A program made the position numbers and the translations under genes. Below, piece by piece: positions 16,864 through 26,508 of a stretch of DNA of 64,000 nucleotides (position 1 is the first letter of the stretch; each line of letters begins with the position of its first letter). Below the pieces are notes generated by a model that saw only the letters and a list, made by a program, of their open reading frames with translations, was not told the DNA's origin and did no database searches. This DNA comes from Parasporobacterium sp. (GTDB taxonomy: Bacteria; Bacillota; Clostridia; Lachnospirales; Lachnospiraceae): assembly GCA_017510065.1 (NCBI GenBank), contig JAFWOB010000137.1, positions 1 through 64,000 of the forward strand, in the 5' to 3' direction.

Positions 16864-18417
16864 TCATTTCGCGTAGTTTGTTACTCTGGATTCTCGAATA
16901 ATATTCACTTTGATCTGTCCCGGATATTCCAATTCATCTTCAATACGTTTGCATATATCCCGACCCATGATGACCATATCGGCATCACTGATCTTATCCG
17001 GTACAACCATTACTCTGACCTCACGGCCGGCCTGAATTGCGAAGGATTTTTCCACACCTTTGTATTCGTTGCAGATATCTTCTAATTGTTTAAGTCTGTT
17101 CGTGTAAGTGTCTAATGTTTCTCTTCTTGCTCCGGGTCTTGCTGCACTGATGGCATCGGCTGCCTGTACAATGCATGCGATGAGAGACTCAGGTTCTACA
17201 TCTCCGTGATGTGCCGCAACTGCATTGATCACAGTAGCGTTTTCTTTGTATTTCTTACAAAGATCCACACCGATCTGAATATGAGATCCTTCTATCTCAT
17301 GGTCAATCGCTTTTCCGATATCATGGAGCAGTCCTGCCCTCTTGGCAAGTCTTACGTCGCATCCCAGTTCTCCGGCAAGCAGTCCGGACAATATTGCTAC
17401 TTCAATGGAATGCTTCAGGGCATTCTGCCCGTAACTCGTACGGTAGCGCATCTTGCCCAGCAGTTTGATCAATTCCGGATGCAGGCTATGCACACCGACT
17501 TCCAGTATGGCTGCTTCGCCTTCCTCCTTGATGATCTTATCCACTTCTTTTTGGGCCTTCTCGACAGTTTCTTCAATCCTTGCCGGATGGATCCGCCCGT
17601 CAACAATCAGTTTTTCAAGGGCTATCCTTGCCACTTCACGTCTTACCGGGTCAAATCCTGACAGGATCACTGCTTCCGGCGTATCGTCAATGATCAGGTC
17701 AACGCCGGTGATCGTTTCGAGGGCACGTATATTTCTGCCCTCTCTGCCAATGATGCGGCCTTTCATCTCATCATTCGGCAGCTGCACGACCGATACCGTA
17801 GATTCTGATACATGGTCTGCGGCGGAACGCTGGATCGCATTGACAATATACTCTTTCGCTTTATTGTCTGCTTCTTCCTTTGCCCTCGCCTCAAGTTCCT
17901 TGATCATCCTTGCAGTATCGATCTTAACATCTTCTTCTACACTCTTAAACAATAACTCTTTCGCCTGCTCGGAGGTGAGACCAGATATTCTTTCCAGTTC
18001 CTTTATACGCTGTTCGTTAACATTTTTGAGTTCTTCCCGCTCCTTATCCAGAGCAGCTTCTTTCTGCGTCAGAGTATTCTGCAGTTTATCGAGCTTATCG
18101 CTCTTTTTATCTACAGATTCCTCTTTTTGAAGAACCCTTTTCTCGTACTTCTGTAATTCATTGCGTCTGTCTCTTGTTTCTTTTTCCAGTTCATTTTTCG
18201 CTTTGATCGATTCTTCCTTGATTTCCAGGGAAGCTTCTTTTTTCTTACTCTCAGCGGTCTTTAAGGCATCGTCTATGATCGTTCTTGCTCTATCTTCAGC
18301 ACTGCCTACTTTTTCGTTGTAGTCTTTGATCGTCCTGTTTTTGGAAATAGACCAGAAAATGACAGCTCCTATGCAGAATGTAATTACAGCTATGACAATA
18401 GCTAACCAAATCGGCAT
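16864..18417 (-). CDS. rny: Ribonuclease Y
   Basis: 517 residues, standard length. One N-terminal membrane helix (3-23), a long coiled coil (about 30-160), a KH domain ([12 protein letters not shown], 220-231) and an HD domain (His336, LLHDIGKA with His365/Asp366). A membrane-anchored endoribonuclease that starts mRNA decay. It has its own promoter and a strong but possibly masked SD (AAGGAGGTACTCCTCG, in which AGGAG can pair with CTCCT). Upstream on this strand is the guaB terminator. Confidence 0.96.
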   Translation of the reverse strand: MPIWLAIVIAVITFCIGAVIFWSISKNRTIKDYNEKVGSAEDRARTIIDDALKTAESKKKEASLEIKEESIKAKNELEKETRDRRNELQKYEKRVLQKEESVDKKSDKLDKLQNTLTQKEAALDKEREELKNVNEQRIKELERISGLTSEQAKELLFKSVEEDVKIDTARMIKELEARAKEEADNKAKEYIVNAIQRSAADHVSESTVSVVQLPNDEMKGRIIGREGRNIRALETITGVDLIIDDTPEAVILSGFDPVRREVARIALEKLIVDGRIHPARIEETVEKAQKEVDKIIKEEGEAAILEVGVHSLHPELIKLLGKMRYRTSYGQNALKHSIEVAILSGLLAGELGCDVRLAKRAGLLHDIGKAIDHEIEGSHIQIGVDLCKKYKENATVINAVAAHHGDVEPESLIACIVQAADAISAARPGARRETLDTYTNRLKQLEDICNEYKGVEKSFAIQAGREVRVMVVPDKISDADMVIMGRDICKRIEDELEYPGQIKVNIIRESRVTNYAK

Positions 18418-18467
18418 ACGAGGAGTACCTCCTTATTAAGTTTTCATTGTACAAATTACAACTAAGT

Positions 18468-18496
18468 ATTGTATATGTCTTTGTGCAAAATGTCAA
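18468..18496 (-). promoter_or_regulatory. Promoter of rny
   Basis: TTGACA (18491-18496), 17 bases, TACAAT (18468-18473) on the minus strand. The upstream side is extremely T-rich on that strand, like an UP element. Confidence 0.85.
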
Positions 18497-18539
18497 ACAA
18501 AAAAACAACAACAAAAACAATAACGTAAAAATAGCATAA

Positions 18540-18613
18540 AGAACGATGATAAACGATTCCCCTCCAAAACGCATTCGCTGATTGTTTTGAAGGGGAATGT
18601 TTATCATCGTTCT
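18540..18613 (-). terminator. Very long hairpin after the IMP dehydrogenase gene
   Basis: The two arms, about 29 bp each, begin AGAACGATGATAAAC. They pair almost completely when read as minus-strand RNA: one G bulge, one G-U pair and a loop of about 14. It lies 13 bases after the guaB stop and ends in TTTATGCTATTTTTACG. It is much longer than a normal terminator stem and could be a MITE-like palindrome recruited as terminator. Confidence 0.7.
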
Positions 18614-18626
18614 ATTATACTTTTGT

Positions 18627-20129
18627 TTATTGTTTATTGTTGTTGTCTTTTTGTATAACGTCGTGGGCGCCGCCCTCTACAATGCTGGTAGCGGAAACGA
18701 GTGTCAGTTTCGCTTTTTTCTGGAGTTCAGGGATCGACAAAGCGCCGCAGTTGCACATAGTGGAACGCACTTTGTTAAGGGAAAGAGCTACATTATCCTT
18801 CAAAGATCCGGCATACGGTACATAGGAATCAACTCCTTCCACAAAGGACAGACGCGCGTCACCGCCCAGGTCATACCTCTGCCAGTTTCTGGCACGGGCA
18901 GATCCTTCTCCCCAGTATTCTTTATAATAAGTTCCATTCAGGCTGATCTTGTTGGACGGGCTCTCATCAAACCGTGCAAAATATCTTCCCAGCATCATGA
19001 AATCCGCTCCCATTGCCAGTGCAAGAGTCATATGATGATCATAGACGATACCTCCGTCAGAACAAATAGGAACATAGATTCCGGTTTCTTCATAATAACG
19101 GTTTCTTTCCGCACTGACTTCGATCAGTGCGCTGGCCTGGCCTCTTCCGATGCCCTTGGTTTCCCTTGTGATACAGATGGAACCACCGCCGATACCAACT
19201 TTGACAAAATCGGCACCGCAGTCTGCCAGGAAACGGAATCCATCCGCATCCACAACATTTCCGGCTCCTACCTTAACAGAATCACCATAGTTTTCCCGGA
19301 TCCATTCCAGTGTCAGTTTCTGCCATTCCGAAAAGCCTTCGGAGGAATCGATACAAAGAACATCTGCTCCTGCTTCGATCAAAGCCGGGACACGTTCTTT
19401 ATAATCCCTGGTATTGATGCCGGCTCCAACTACATAACGTTTCTGGCTGTCAAGCAGTTCGTTGGGATTTTGTTTGTGAGTATCATAGTCTTTCCGAAAT
19501 ACCATATAGCACAGTCTGCCGGCATTATCCACAATAGGGAGAGAATTCAGTTTATGATCCCAGATGATATCATTTGCTTCTTTCAGAGTGGTACTCTCCG
19601 GCGCAGTAACGAGCTTTTCCAGCGGAGTCATGAACTCTTTCACTTTCAGGTCCGTACTCATGCGGCTGATCCTGTAATCCCTTCCGGTTACGATACCGAG
19701 CAGTTTTCCGTCCGACGTGCCATCCTGTGTGATAGCAATCGTAGAATGTCCTGTTCTTCTTGTCAAAGCAATTACGTCTGCCAGGGTATCTTCCGGTGTC
19801 AGATTGGAATCGCTTTCCACAAATCCGGCTCTATGGTCTTTCGCCCTTTTTACCATAGCAGCCTCATCTTCCACAGACTGTGATCCATAGATAAAGGAAA
19901 CGCCTCCTTCTGTTGCAAGAGCAACAGCAAGACGATCTCCCGATACTGCCTGCATAATGGCAGAAACCAGAGGAATATTCATTTTGATCGCCGGTTCTTC
20001 TCCTTTACGGAATTTCACCAGCGGGGTCTTAAGTGATACATTGGATGGGATACATTCACTGGAAGAATATCCTGGAATAAGCAAATATTCGTTAAATGTA
20101 CGTGACGGTTCATCAATATAGGTCGCCAT
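18627..20129 (-). CDS. guaB: IMP dehydrogenase of the Tritrichomonas-like subtype
   Basis: 500 residues. TIM barrel interrupted by a CBS pair (about 103-220). Catalytic Cys319 lies in [10 protein letters not shown] and the flap dyad Arg418-Tyr419 in NWQRYDLGG. Residue numbering, the [12 protein letters not shown] stretch and the ending VEGGAHDVI match my recollection of Tritrichomonas foetus IMPDH, including Lys310 and Glu431, which cause mycophenolic-acid resistance there. Ordinary bacterial IMPDH reads GSICTTR. It oxidises IMP to XMP, the first step to GMP. It lies 24 bases after an FNT channel gene and is likely in one unit with it. GGAGG precedes the ATG. Confidence 0.93.
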   Translation of the reverse strand: MATYIDEPSRTFNEYLLIPGYSSSECIPSNVSLKTPLVKFRKGEEPAIKMNIPLVSAIMQAVSGDRLAVALATEGGVSFIYGSQSVEDEAAMVKRAKDHRAGFVESDSNLTPEDTLADVIALTRRTGHSTIAITQDGTSDGKLLGIVTGRDYRISRMSTDLKVKEFMTPLEKLVTAPESTTLKEANDIIWDHKLNSLPIVDNAGRLCYMVFRKDYDTHKQNPNELLDSQKRYVVGAGINTRDYKERVPALIEAGADVLCIDSSEGFSEWQKLTLEWIRENYGDSVKVGAGNVVDADGFRFLADCGADFVKVGIGGGSICITRETKGIGRGQASALIEVSAERNRYYEETGIYVPICSDGGIVYDHHMTLALAMGADFMMLGRYFARFDESPSNKISLNGTYYKEYWGEGSARARNWQRYDLGGDARLSFVEGVDSYVPYAGSLKDNVALSLNKVRSTMCNCGALSIPELQKKAKLTLVSATSIVEGGAHDVIQKDNNNKQ

Positions 20130-20153
20130 AAGTTCCTCCCTAAACTATAAAAT

Positions 20154-20759
20154 CTATGACTGTTTTTTCATTGCTCCTGTCAATACAGGAAGCAGCATGC
20201 CGCCGATCGCATTCCCGATAATAATAAGCCAGATATAACCAAATGCATGAAGAGAAACGATCCCAGAAGCTGCGAAATAGAACATATCCGCAATGGAATG
20301 TTCAAATCCGCAGAGAATAAAAACGGGTATACAGAATACGATCCCTGCGATCGTATGCTTATCCCTGTATATGCTCACTGCAAGATACATTAAGATCCCG
20401 CAGAAGATGCCTCTTATCAATGCCGAGGGAATGGACTGAGCCAATTTTGCCGTACAGATTGTCTCAGCAGTTTCCCGGATGGAAGGCAGTGCATAGCTGA
20501 TCACATATCCGCAGACTGATGTGGCCACTGCATTTCCCAAAAGCCCTAACAGCAGTACGGAAAATGCATTTTTATCGTGCTTTTCCGGAATGAAGCCGAT
20601 CTTGCCCGTAAACAGCGAATACCCTTTGTAGCAGATACACAAGAGCGCAACGGAAAACAATACGGCACCTATATATCTGATATCACACGACAGGAAGATC
20701 GTCCCGCCAATGGAGATCAGGATACCGGCAGCGACTCCGGATAAAAACTGACTGATCAT
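20154..20759 (-). CDS. Compact formate/nitrite (FNT) family channel
   Basis: 201 residues, clearly shorter than the usual 260-280. Five to six hydrophobic segments are visible. The FNT marks are the pore-histidine motif CGFEHSIADMF and GNAIGGMLLP near the C-terminus; LGLLGNAVAT is the matching first half-repeat. It would pass formate, acetate, lactate, nitrite or hydrosulfide. GAGGTG precedes the ATG. Loops between helices are trimmed rather than a domain being lost. The substrate is unknown. Confidence 0.8.
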   Translation of the reverse strand: MISQFLSGVAAGILISIGGTIFLSCDIRYIGAVLFSVALLCICYKGYSLFTGKIGFIPEKHDKNAFSVLLLGLLGNAVATSVCGYVISYALPSIRETAETICTAKLAQSIPSALIRGIFCGILMYLAVSIYRDKHTIAGIVFCIPVFILCGFEHSIADMFYFAASGIVSLHAFGYIWLIIIGNAIGGMLLPVLTGAMKKQS

Positions 20760-20781
20760 AACACACCTCGGATCTTACGGA

Positions 20782-21849
20782 TCAGTTTCCGTAAATAATA
20801 TTATGGAGCCGGGAAGCAGCTTTGTTCAGATCATAAACATAAACCCAGGATCCTGTATCATCAATCCCACCCCACAGATCTGTTTCATACTGGATATCGG
20901 GAATCGTATTGTTTACCATCTGAATCGTATTCAGATCCAGATTGGTCACATAATCCCATATTTCCGAATAGGTCAGGGACGTTTCCACACAGCTCATGAT
21001 CTCCCGGATCAGGGTCGGATACTGGGAGATGGAAACAGATTTGATCTTATTCAGGAGCGCGGAGATCACAGTCTGCTGTCTCGAAGCTCTGTAATAATCC
21101 GAATCGATCTTTCGGATCCTTGCATAAAGCATCGTCTGTTCTCCGTTCAAAGTCTGAAGACCGGCACTGATCGTGTTGCCTTCCGAGACATATTCGTTAA
21201 TGAATCCGGCTTCATCCTGTGTCACATCGATAACGATCCCTCCCAGCAGATCCACAATATGTTCGATCCCGGCAAAATCCACAGTTGCATAATCCGAGAT
21301 ATTGAGCATAAAATTCTGATTCAGAGTCTTGATCGCCAGTTCTGCTCCTCCGTATACATAGGCTCCGTTGATCTTCTGCGGATCATGTCCTTCAATCGGA
21401 ACTTTGGAATCACGCAGGATATTTGTCAGTTTTACAGTATTATTCGTCTGATCAATGGAAACGATGATCATAGAATCGCTGCGGTTCTTATCTCCGTAAG
21501 CAGCCTGTTCATCCGTGGAGTCAATACCAAAGAAGGCAATGTTGGTAATCTCTGTCCATTTCCGGATCAGTTCCTCCTCTTCTACAGGATCTTCCACAGT
21601 TTCGCCGGCATCGGAACCGGTATCCCTGGCCATAGATGCCAGCAGATCGGACAGATTAACAATCCCCAGGTTTTCTTCATTCAGTGTGACGGTTTTCTTG
21701 CCTCCGGTGATGTAGCACAGGATGATCACAGCTGCCAGAATGATCATCAGCAGAATATCAACAATAAGGAGGACAACTGTCTTCCAGCGGGAACGTTTAG
21801 GAGGCTGGTAATCATCATAATAATCTTCGTAATAATCTCTCTTTGCCAT
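20782..21849 (-). CDS. LytR-CpsA-Psr family cell-wall glycopolymer ligase
   Basis: 355 residues. A Tyr/Asp-rich cytoplasmic start (DYYEDYYDDYQPPKRSRW), one membrane helix (about 24-48) and an extracellular LCP domain with RSDSMIIVSID, NILRDSKVPI, KINGAYVYGG and the arginine-rich RIRKIDSDYYRASRQQ. LCP enzymes move undecaprenyl-linked teichoic-acid or capsule chains to peptidoglycan. It is directly downstream of a second LCP gene (16 bases). Confidence 0.9.
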   Translation of the reverse strand: MAKRDYYEDYYDDYQPPKRSRWKTVVLLIVDILLMIILAAVIILCYITGGKKTVTLNEENLGIVNLSDLLASMARDTGSDAGETVEDPVEEEELIRKWTEITNIAFFGIDSTDEQAAYGDKNRSDSMIIVSIDQTNNTVKLTNILRDSKVPIEGHDPQKINGAYVYGGAELAIKTLNQNFMLNISDYATVDFAGIEHIVDLLGGIVIDVTQDEAGFINEYVSEGNTISAGLQTLNGEQTMLYARIRKIDSDYYRASRQQTVISALLNKIKSVSISQYPTLIREIMSCVETSLTYSEIWDYVTNLDLNTIQMVNNTIPDIQYETDLWGGIDDTGSWVYVYDLNKAASRLHNIIYGN

Positions 21850-21865
21850 ATTGTTTTCTCCGGGA

Positions 21866-22765
21866 TCATTCTTCAGGCGCCTGTGCAGGCTGCTGATTGT
21901 TAATGATATCGTTAAATCTTACACTTGCTGCATCCAGATCCATAAACCAGACCCATTCTCCATGCTCATCTATATCCCCCCAGACATCATGATCCAGGTC
22001 AGCGTCCGGGAAATGATTGTTAATGATCTCATAATCCTTATAGGGAATAGAGAGCAAGGTCATAACAGCAGCCGGCGTCAGGGAGGTAGATTCCACTCCC
22101 TGGACAAATACATTCATCAGCGCGCGTGCCTCTTCGGGATTCATGTTCGTCACGGTATCCAGAAGGTCTACAAGGACCTTACGCTGTCTGGCGGATCTCT
22201 GGACATCGGAATCGATCTTCCTGATTCTGCAGTATTCCAGGGTTTCCGTACCATTCAGAAGCCTGGGACCGGCGGTAAAATCAGTTCCTACATATTCATC
22301 CCAGTTCATATAGTCCGCTTCTTCTTCTGTCAGGTCCACATGTACGCCCCCAAGGCAGTCGACGATATATTCAAAGTTCCAGAAAGTAACGGTAATGTAA
22401 TCTTTCAGGTTAAGATTGAAATTCTCGTTCAGTGTCTGAAGAGCCAGTTCCGGCCCGCCGTAACGGTATGCCGCATTGATCTTCTGCGGTTCATGGCCTT
22501 CGATCGATGCTTTGATATCTCTCAATACGGACGTGAATTTCAGCTGTTTGTATTCATTATCAACCGTAACTACGATAATACTGTCTGTCCGGTTGGTATC
22601 CAGTCCGTCGTTGTCGCCGCTCAGCCCGAACAGTACGATACTGAACCTGTCCGGAAGACCTGACGCAGATCCATTCTCTGCTGCAGACACACTGAACCCA
22701 GCTATCAGAATAAACGCCAGTACAAGGACAACGGCTCTTTTCCATAAAGTTCTGTTATAAACCAT
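21866..22765 (-). CDS. LytR-CpsA-Psr family cell-wall glycopolymer ligase (second)
   Basis: 299 residues. A cleavable-looking signal sequence (1-29, FSVSAAE) instead of the cytoplasmic tail plus anchor of its neighbour, followed by the LCP domain: NRTDSIIVVTVD, SVLRDIKASI, KINAAYRYGG, CRIRKIDSDVQRSARQR. Sequence similarity along the whole domain, including the VWGDIDEHGEWVW end (WGGIDDTGSWVYV in the neighbour), indicates a tandem duplication. GAGGAACAG precedes the ATG. It starts 14 bases after metA. Confidence 0.88.
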   Translation of the reverse strand: MVYNRTLWKRAVVLVLAFILIAGFSVSAAENGSASGLPDRFSIVLFGLSGDNDGLDTNRTDSIIVVTVDNEYKQLKFTSVLRDIKASIEGHEPQKINAAYRYGGPELALQTLNENFNLNLKDYITVTFWNFEYIVDCLGGVHVDLTEEEADYMNWDEYVGTDFTAGPRLLNGTETLEYCRIRKIDSDVQRSARQRKVLVDLLDTVTNMNPEEARALMNVFVQGVESTSLTPAAVMTLLSIPYKDYEIINNHFPDADLDHDVWGDIDEHGEWVWFMDLDAASVRFNDIINNQQPAQAPEE

Positions 22766-22779
22766 ATCTGTTCCTCGCT

Positions 22780-23691
22780 TTACAGGTTGTTCAGATCATA
22801 CGGAGTGATCTGGTATACATAATAGTTCAGCCAGTTTGTGTAAAGTGTATTGGCATGGGCTCTCCAGGTCAGGACAGGCTTATTTTCCGGATTGTCATCC
22901 GGATAATAATTGACCGGGATATCCGGATTCATACCCTTTTTCATATCTCTTTTGTACTCACTGTCCAGGGTATTCCGGTCATACTCCGGATGTCCCATGA
23001 TAAAGATCTTCTTTCCTTCGTCTGCCATAGCAAGAAAAAGACCTGCTTCTTCGGAATCCCCCAAAACTACGATCTCTTTATGCCGCGATACTTCCCTCAG
23101 GCTGATCTCAGTATGCCTGGAGTGTGGAGCCAGAAAAACATCATCAAATCCCCTGACAAGAGGAGTCTTGCGGTGATGAACTTTGTGACTGTAAATACCG
23201 GATAGTTTTTTATTCAGAAGTCTTTTTTTCAGACCGTAAAAATGATAAAACGCGGCCTGAGCAGCCCAGCACAAAAAGATTGTCGATGTCACGTGTGTCT
23301 GAGACCAGTCCATGATCCGAACGATCTCATCCCAGAAATCCACTTCTTCAAACTCCAGCATCTCAACAGGAGCGCCCGTGATGATCAGACCGTCAAAATT
23401 GCGGTTTTCGATTTCTTCAAAGGTATGATAAAACTGGTTCAGATGAGATACGGGAGTGTTTTTGCTGATATGGTGCGGTGCGACGAAAGACAGATTCACC
23501 TGCAGCGGCGTATTGGAAAGGCTTCTCAGCATCTGGATCTCTGTATCTTCTTTCAGAGGCATCAGGTTGACCAGTACAATTTCAAGCGGACGAATATCCT
23601 GATTGATAGCCCTGGTCTCATCCATTATAAATATATTCTCTTTTTCGATCACAGCCCTTGCAGGTAGATCTTTCTGAACTTTGATCGGCAT
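22780..23691 (-). CDS. metA: Homoserine O-acyltransferase, predicted acetyl type
   Basis: 303 residues, aligned by eye along its length with E. coli MetA. Catalytic Cys141 (FLCWAAQAA) and the GHPEYD histidine are present. At the position that sets the acyl donor, E. coli has Gly111 (APLGL) while this protein has Glu110 (APVEM). In Bacillus enzymes a glutamate there selects acetyl-CoA, so this MetA should make O-acetylhomoserine for direct sulfhydrylation. The 67-base leader is too short for a SAM riboswitch and shows none. AGAGGAGG precedes the ATG. Confidence 0.93.
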   Translation of the reverse strand: MPIKVQKDLPARAVIEKENIFIMDETRAINQDIRPLEIVLVNLMPLKEDTEIQMLRSLSNTPLQVNLSFVAPHHISKNTPVSHLNQFYHTFEEIENRNFDGLIITGAPVEMLEFEEVDFWDEIVRIMDWSQTHVTSTIFLCWAAQAAFYHFYGLKKRLLNKKLSGIYSHKVHHRKTPLVRGFDDVFLAPHSRHTEISLREVSRHKEIVVLGDSEEAGLFLAMADEGKKIFIMGHPEYDRNTLDSEYKRDMKKGMNPDIPVNYYPDDNPENKPVLTWRAHANTLYTNWLNYYVYQITPYDLNNL

Positions 23692-23758
23692 GAATTCCTC
23701 CTCTGATCTATAAAACGTAATACTATAATTTATTTATTTTAACACAGAAAATATTTTT

Positions 23759-25741
23759 TTACATCAATTCGCGTATCATTTCAAGATATTCTTCTTCTGT
23801 TATGACCGGAATATTCAGTTCCCGCGCTTTTTTATTTTTGGATGATCCTGACAGGATATCGTTATTGATCAGATAGGATGTCTTTGCGGAAACGCTTCCG
23901 GCAACTTTTCCTCCCATAGCTTCGATCTCGCTTTTCAGCGCATCCCGGTTTTCATAATGCGTCAGGCTTCCGGTAATGACGAATGTCATACCGGTCAGCT
24001 TCAGGTCAGATTCCTCTGCCTGCTCCTGTTCCAGTGTAATTTCCTGCAGAAGATCATCCAGCATTCTCTTGTTTTCTTCATCAGCAAAATAGGACCGGAT
24101 ATTTCCTGCCAGAACTTCGCCGATTCCATCAGCACCGGTCAATTCTTCCACCCCCGCACAGCGCAGTTTTTCAAAGTCATTTTTAAAATGCCTGCACAGC
24201 ACTTTCGCATTCTGCGGACCGATCCCGATGATCCCAAGACCATTAATAAGTCTGTATAAGGCGGTTTTTCTGGACTGATTAACAGATCTGATCAGGTTCT
24301 CATAGGACTTTTCACCGAACCCATTCATGTTTACGATCTCATCCCGATAGCGTGACAGCCGGTAAATATCAGCAAATTCGGTAATAAATCCATGCCCTAT
24401 GAATTTCTCCAGAGTCTCTTCTGAAATCCCTTCGATATTCATGGCGTTTCTGCTGACAAAATCCGCAAACAATTTGATCTTTTTAGCAGGACATTCCGGA
24501 TTCGGGCAATGCAGCGTCTTAACGTCGTTTTCTTCTACGACGCAAGTAGCTCCGTGGCATGCGGGGCAGGTATCAGGGATTGGGAAATTCCCGCTTTCTG
24601 TCAGGTTTTCCGCAATCTGCGGAATGATCATATTGGCTTTATATACGGTAATGGTATCCCCGATTCCCAGCTTCAGACCTTCCATGATACTCAGGTTGTG
24701 AAGGCTTGCGCGGGACACCGTAGTTCCTTCCAGTTCCACCGGATCAAAGATGGCCACCGGATTGATCAGTCCTGTTCTGGAGGGAGACCATTCTATTTCT
24801 GTCAGTGTCGTCTGTGCCGTTTCATCCATCCATTTAAAAGCGATCGCATTTCTGGGGAATTTGGCAGTTCTTCCCAGGCTCTCCCCGTAAGCAATATCAT
24901 CCAGAAGGAGTACAAGACCGTCAGAAGGAATATCAAAAGATTGGATCTCCTCTGCATAGGTTCTGACGTCTTGCTGAACAGAATCATGATCTGTCATACG
25001 GTATGGAACGACATCAAATCCAAGACCTTTCAGCCAAAGGAATTTCTTTTCATTTGAATTACAAAAATCAGGCTGAACATCGGCATCTCCTGATACTGTA
25101 ACTAATGAAAACACAAGATAATTAACACTTCTTGATGCAGTCACAGCGGGATCAAGCTGTCTAACTGAGCCGGAACACAGATTCCTTGGATTCTTATATT
25201 TTGCATCTGCATCCGGTATTTCCCGGTTGATCCTTTCAAAATCAGAATAACGGATCACTGCTTCTCCTCGTAAGACCAGTTTTCCTTTATAGGGAATCGT
25301 CAAAGGAAGGTTCGCAAAGGTCCTCGCATTGGCGGTCACGACTTCTCCTATCTCACCGTTCCCTCTGGTGACTGCTTTCAACAGGTTCCCGTTTTCATAT
25401 GTTACAACCACGGTAAGTCCATCCAGTTTCCAGGAAAGGATTCCTTTCTGCACACCCAGAAAATCCGCCAGCACCTGCGGATCTTTGGTTTTGTCCAGAG
25501 ACAGAGCCGGTGTTTCATGAGCTTCCTTAACAAGCTGTTGTGCTGCTTCATATCCCACATTCTGTGTAGGAGAATTGGAAAGGATAAAGCCGGTTTCTTC
25601 CTCCAGGGAAACCAGTTCATCGTAGAGGGCATCATACTCATAATTGGACATGATCTCTGTGCCTTCCGCGTAATAGGCCCTGGAAGCTTTGTTAAGCAAT
25701 TCGGTCAGTTCTTTGATCCTGGCTGTTTTTTCACTGTTCAT
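23759..25741 (-). CDS. ligA: NAD-dependent DNA ligase, divergent
   Basis: 660 residues from the ATG at 25741, which overlaps the rluF-like stop codon (ATGA); the frame extends upstream but that part is antisense-like and lacks a ribosome site. Order: NAD-binding Ia region (YYAEGTEIMSNYEYDALYDEL), adenylation lysine Lys105 in SWKLDGL, OB fold, Cys4 zinc finger (CPAC...CPNPEC), helix-hairpin-helix repeats and a BRCT domain. Several motifs differ from the textbook LigA: SWKLDGL for the common ExKIDGL, DGLVLLLDD for DGVVVK and RNAIAFKW for RWAIAYKF. It may be the housekeeping ligase of a divergent lineage or a second ligase. Confidence 0.88.
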   Translation of the reverse strand: MNSEKTARIKELTELLNKASRAYYAEGTEIMSNYEYDALYDELVSLEEETGFILSNSPTQNVGYEAAQQLVKEAHETPALSLDKTKDPQVLADFLGVQKGILSWKLDGLTVVVTYENGNLLKAVTRGNGEIGEVVTANARTFANLPLTIPYKGKLVLRGEAVIRYSDFERINREIPDADAKYKNPRNLCSGSVRQLDPAVTASRSVNYLVFSLVTVSGDADVQPDFCNSNEKKFLWLKGLGFDVVPYRMTDHDSVQQDVRTYAEEIQSFDIPSDGLVLLLDDIAYGESLGRTAKFPRNAIAFKWMDETAQTTLTEIEWSPSRTGLINPVAIFDPVELEGTTVSRASLHNLSIMEGLKLGIGDTITVYKANMIIPQIAENLTESGNFPIPDTCPACHGATCVVEENDVKTLHCPNPECPAKKIKLFADFVSRNAMNIEGISEETLEKFIGHGFITEFADIYRLSRYRDEIVNMNGFGEKSYENLIRSVNQSRKTALYRLINGLGIIGIGPQNAKVLCRHFKNDFEKLRCAGVEELTGADGIGEVLAGNIRSYFADEENKRMLDDLLQEITLEQEQAEESDLKLTGMTFVITGSLTHYENRDALKSEIEAMGGKVAGSVSAKTSYLINNDILSGSSKNKKARELNIPVITEEEYLEMIRELM

Positions 25742-26508
25742 TTTCCTGTTTCTCCTGTATGGAACTCCTGAGGCTTTTCCTCCTGCAGTTCTTTCATTAA
25801 ACGTCTTCGTTCCGCTTCTGTGACATTGCGATAATGTCCTTCCGAAAGATTCCCCAGAAGAATATTCATGACACGGATCCTTTTCAGAGATACTACATGA
25901 TACCCGAGTTTCTCGCACATTCTCCGGATCTGCCGGTTCAGTCCCTGGGTCAGGATGATCCGAAAGCTCCTTTTTCCTGTCGCCTGCGCAAAGCATGGTC
26001 TGGTGGTGATCTTTTTGGCTCCGTCATCCAGTTCGATCTCCACTCCGTTTTTAAGCTGCCGGATCATTTCAGCCGTTACCGGATGATCGACGGTTACTTC
26101 ATATTCTTTTTCATGATAATTGGAACCTCTCAGGATCCGGTCGGATAATTCTCCTTTATTGGTCATCAGGATCAGTCCGGAAGAGTTTTTGTCTAGTCTT
26201 CCTATCGGAAAGATCCTGGAAGGATAGCGAATATAATCAATAATATTATCCTTAACATCAGAGGAAGTTGTGCATTCGATCCCAACAGGTTTATGAAACG
26301 CCAGCAGGATCAGAGGAGTGTCATCTTTCACCTCCCTGCCTTCGCAGAAAACTTTCTGTCCCGGAAAGACTTTCTGTCCAGTAACTGCCGGTTTTCCATC
26401 GATCATGATTTTGCCTGCTTCGATCAGACGGTCTGCTTCTCTTCTGGAACATAGGCCTGCATCGCTCAGGTATTTATTTATTCTAACAGGAGTATTCTCA
26501 GATATCAT
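25738..26508 (-). CDS. 23S rRNA pseudouridine synthase, RluF/RsuA family
   Basis: 256 residues. An S4 RNA-binding domain (RINKYLSDAGLCSRREADRLI, about 8-28) and a catalytic domain with Asp in GRLDKNSSGL. HEKEYEVTVDHPVT and GLNRQIRRMCEKLGY resemble RluF, which modifies U2604 of 23S rRNA. It overlaps thiN and ligA by 4 bases at each end (ATGA), a tightly coupled trio. GGAGG is 10 bases before the start. Confidence 0.9.
   Translation of the reverse strand: MISENTPVRINKYLSDAGLCSRREADRLIEAGKIMIDGKPAVTGQKVFPGQKVFCEGREVKDDTPLILLAFHKPVGIECTTSSDVKDNIIDYIRYPSRIFPIGRLDKNSSGLILMTNKGELSDRILRGSNYHEKEYEVTVDHPVTAEMIRQLKNGVEIELDDGAKKITTRPCFAQATGKRSFRIILTQGLNRQIRRMCEKLGYHVVSLKRIRVMNILLGNLSEGHYRNVTEAERRRLMKELQEEKPQEFHTGETGK

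Noticed and set aside
18597-19883. 428-codon rightward open frame antisense to guaB
   Set aside because: Starts in the terminator hairpin, Cys/His/Ile-rich shadow translation, and the opposite strand is a clear IMP dehydrogenase.
23692-23758. SAM riboswitch or T-box ahead of metA
   Set aside because: The gap is only 67 bases and AT-rich, with no conserved stems or T-box sequence.
25742-25996. N-terminal extension of the DNA ligase
   Set aside because: Lies inside the pseudouridine synthase gene in another frame; the ATGA-coupled start at 25741 gives the normal LigA start.
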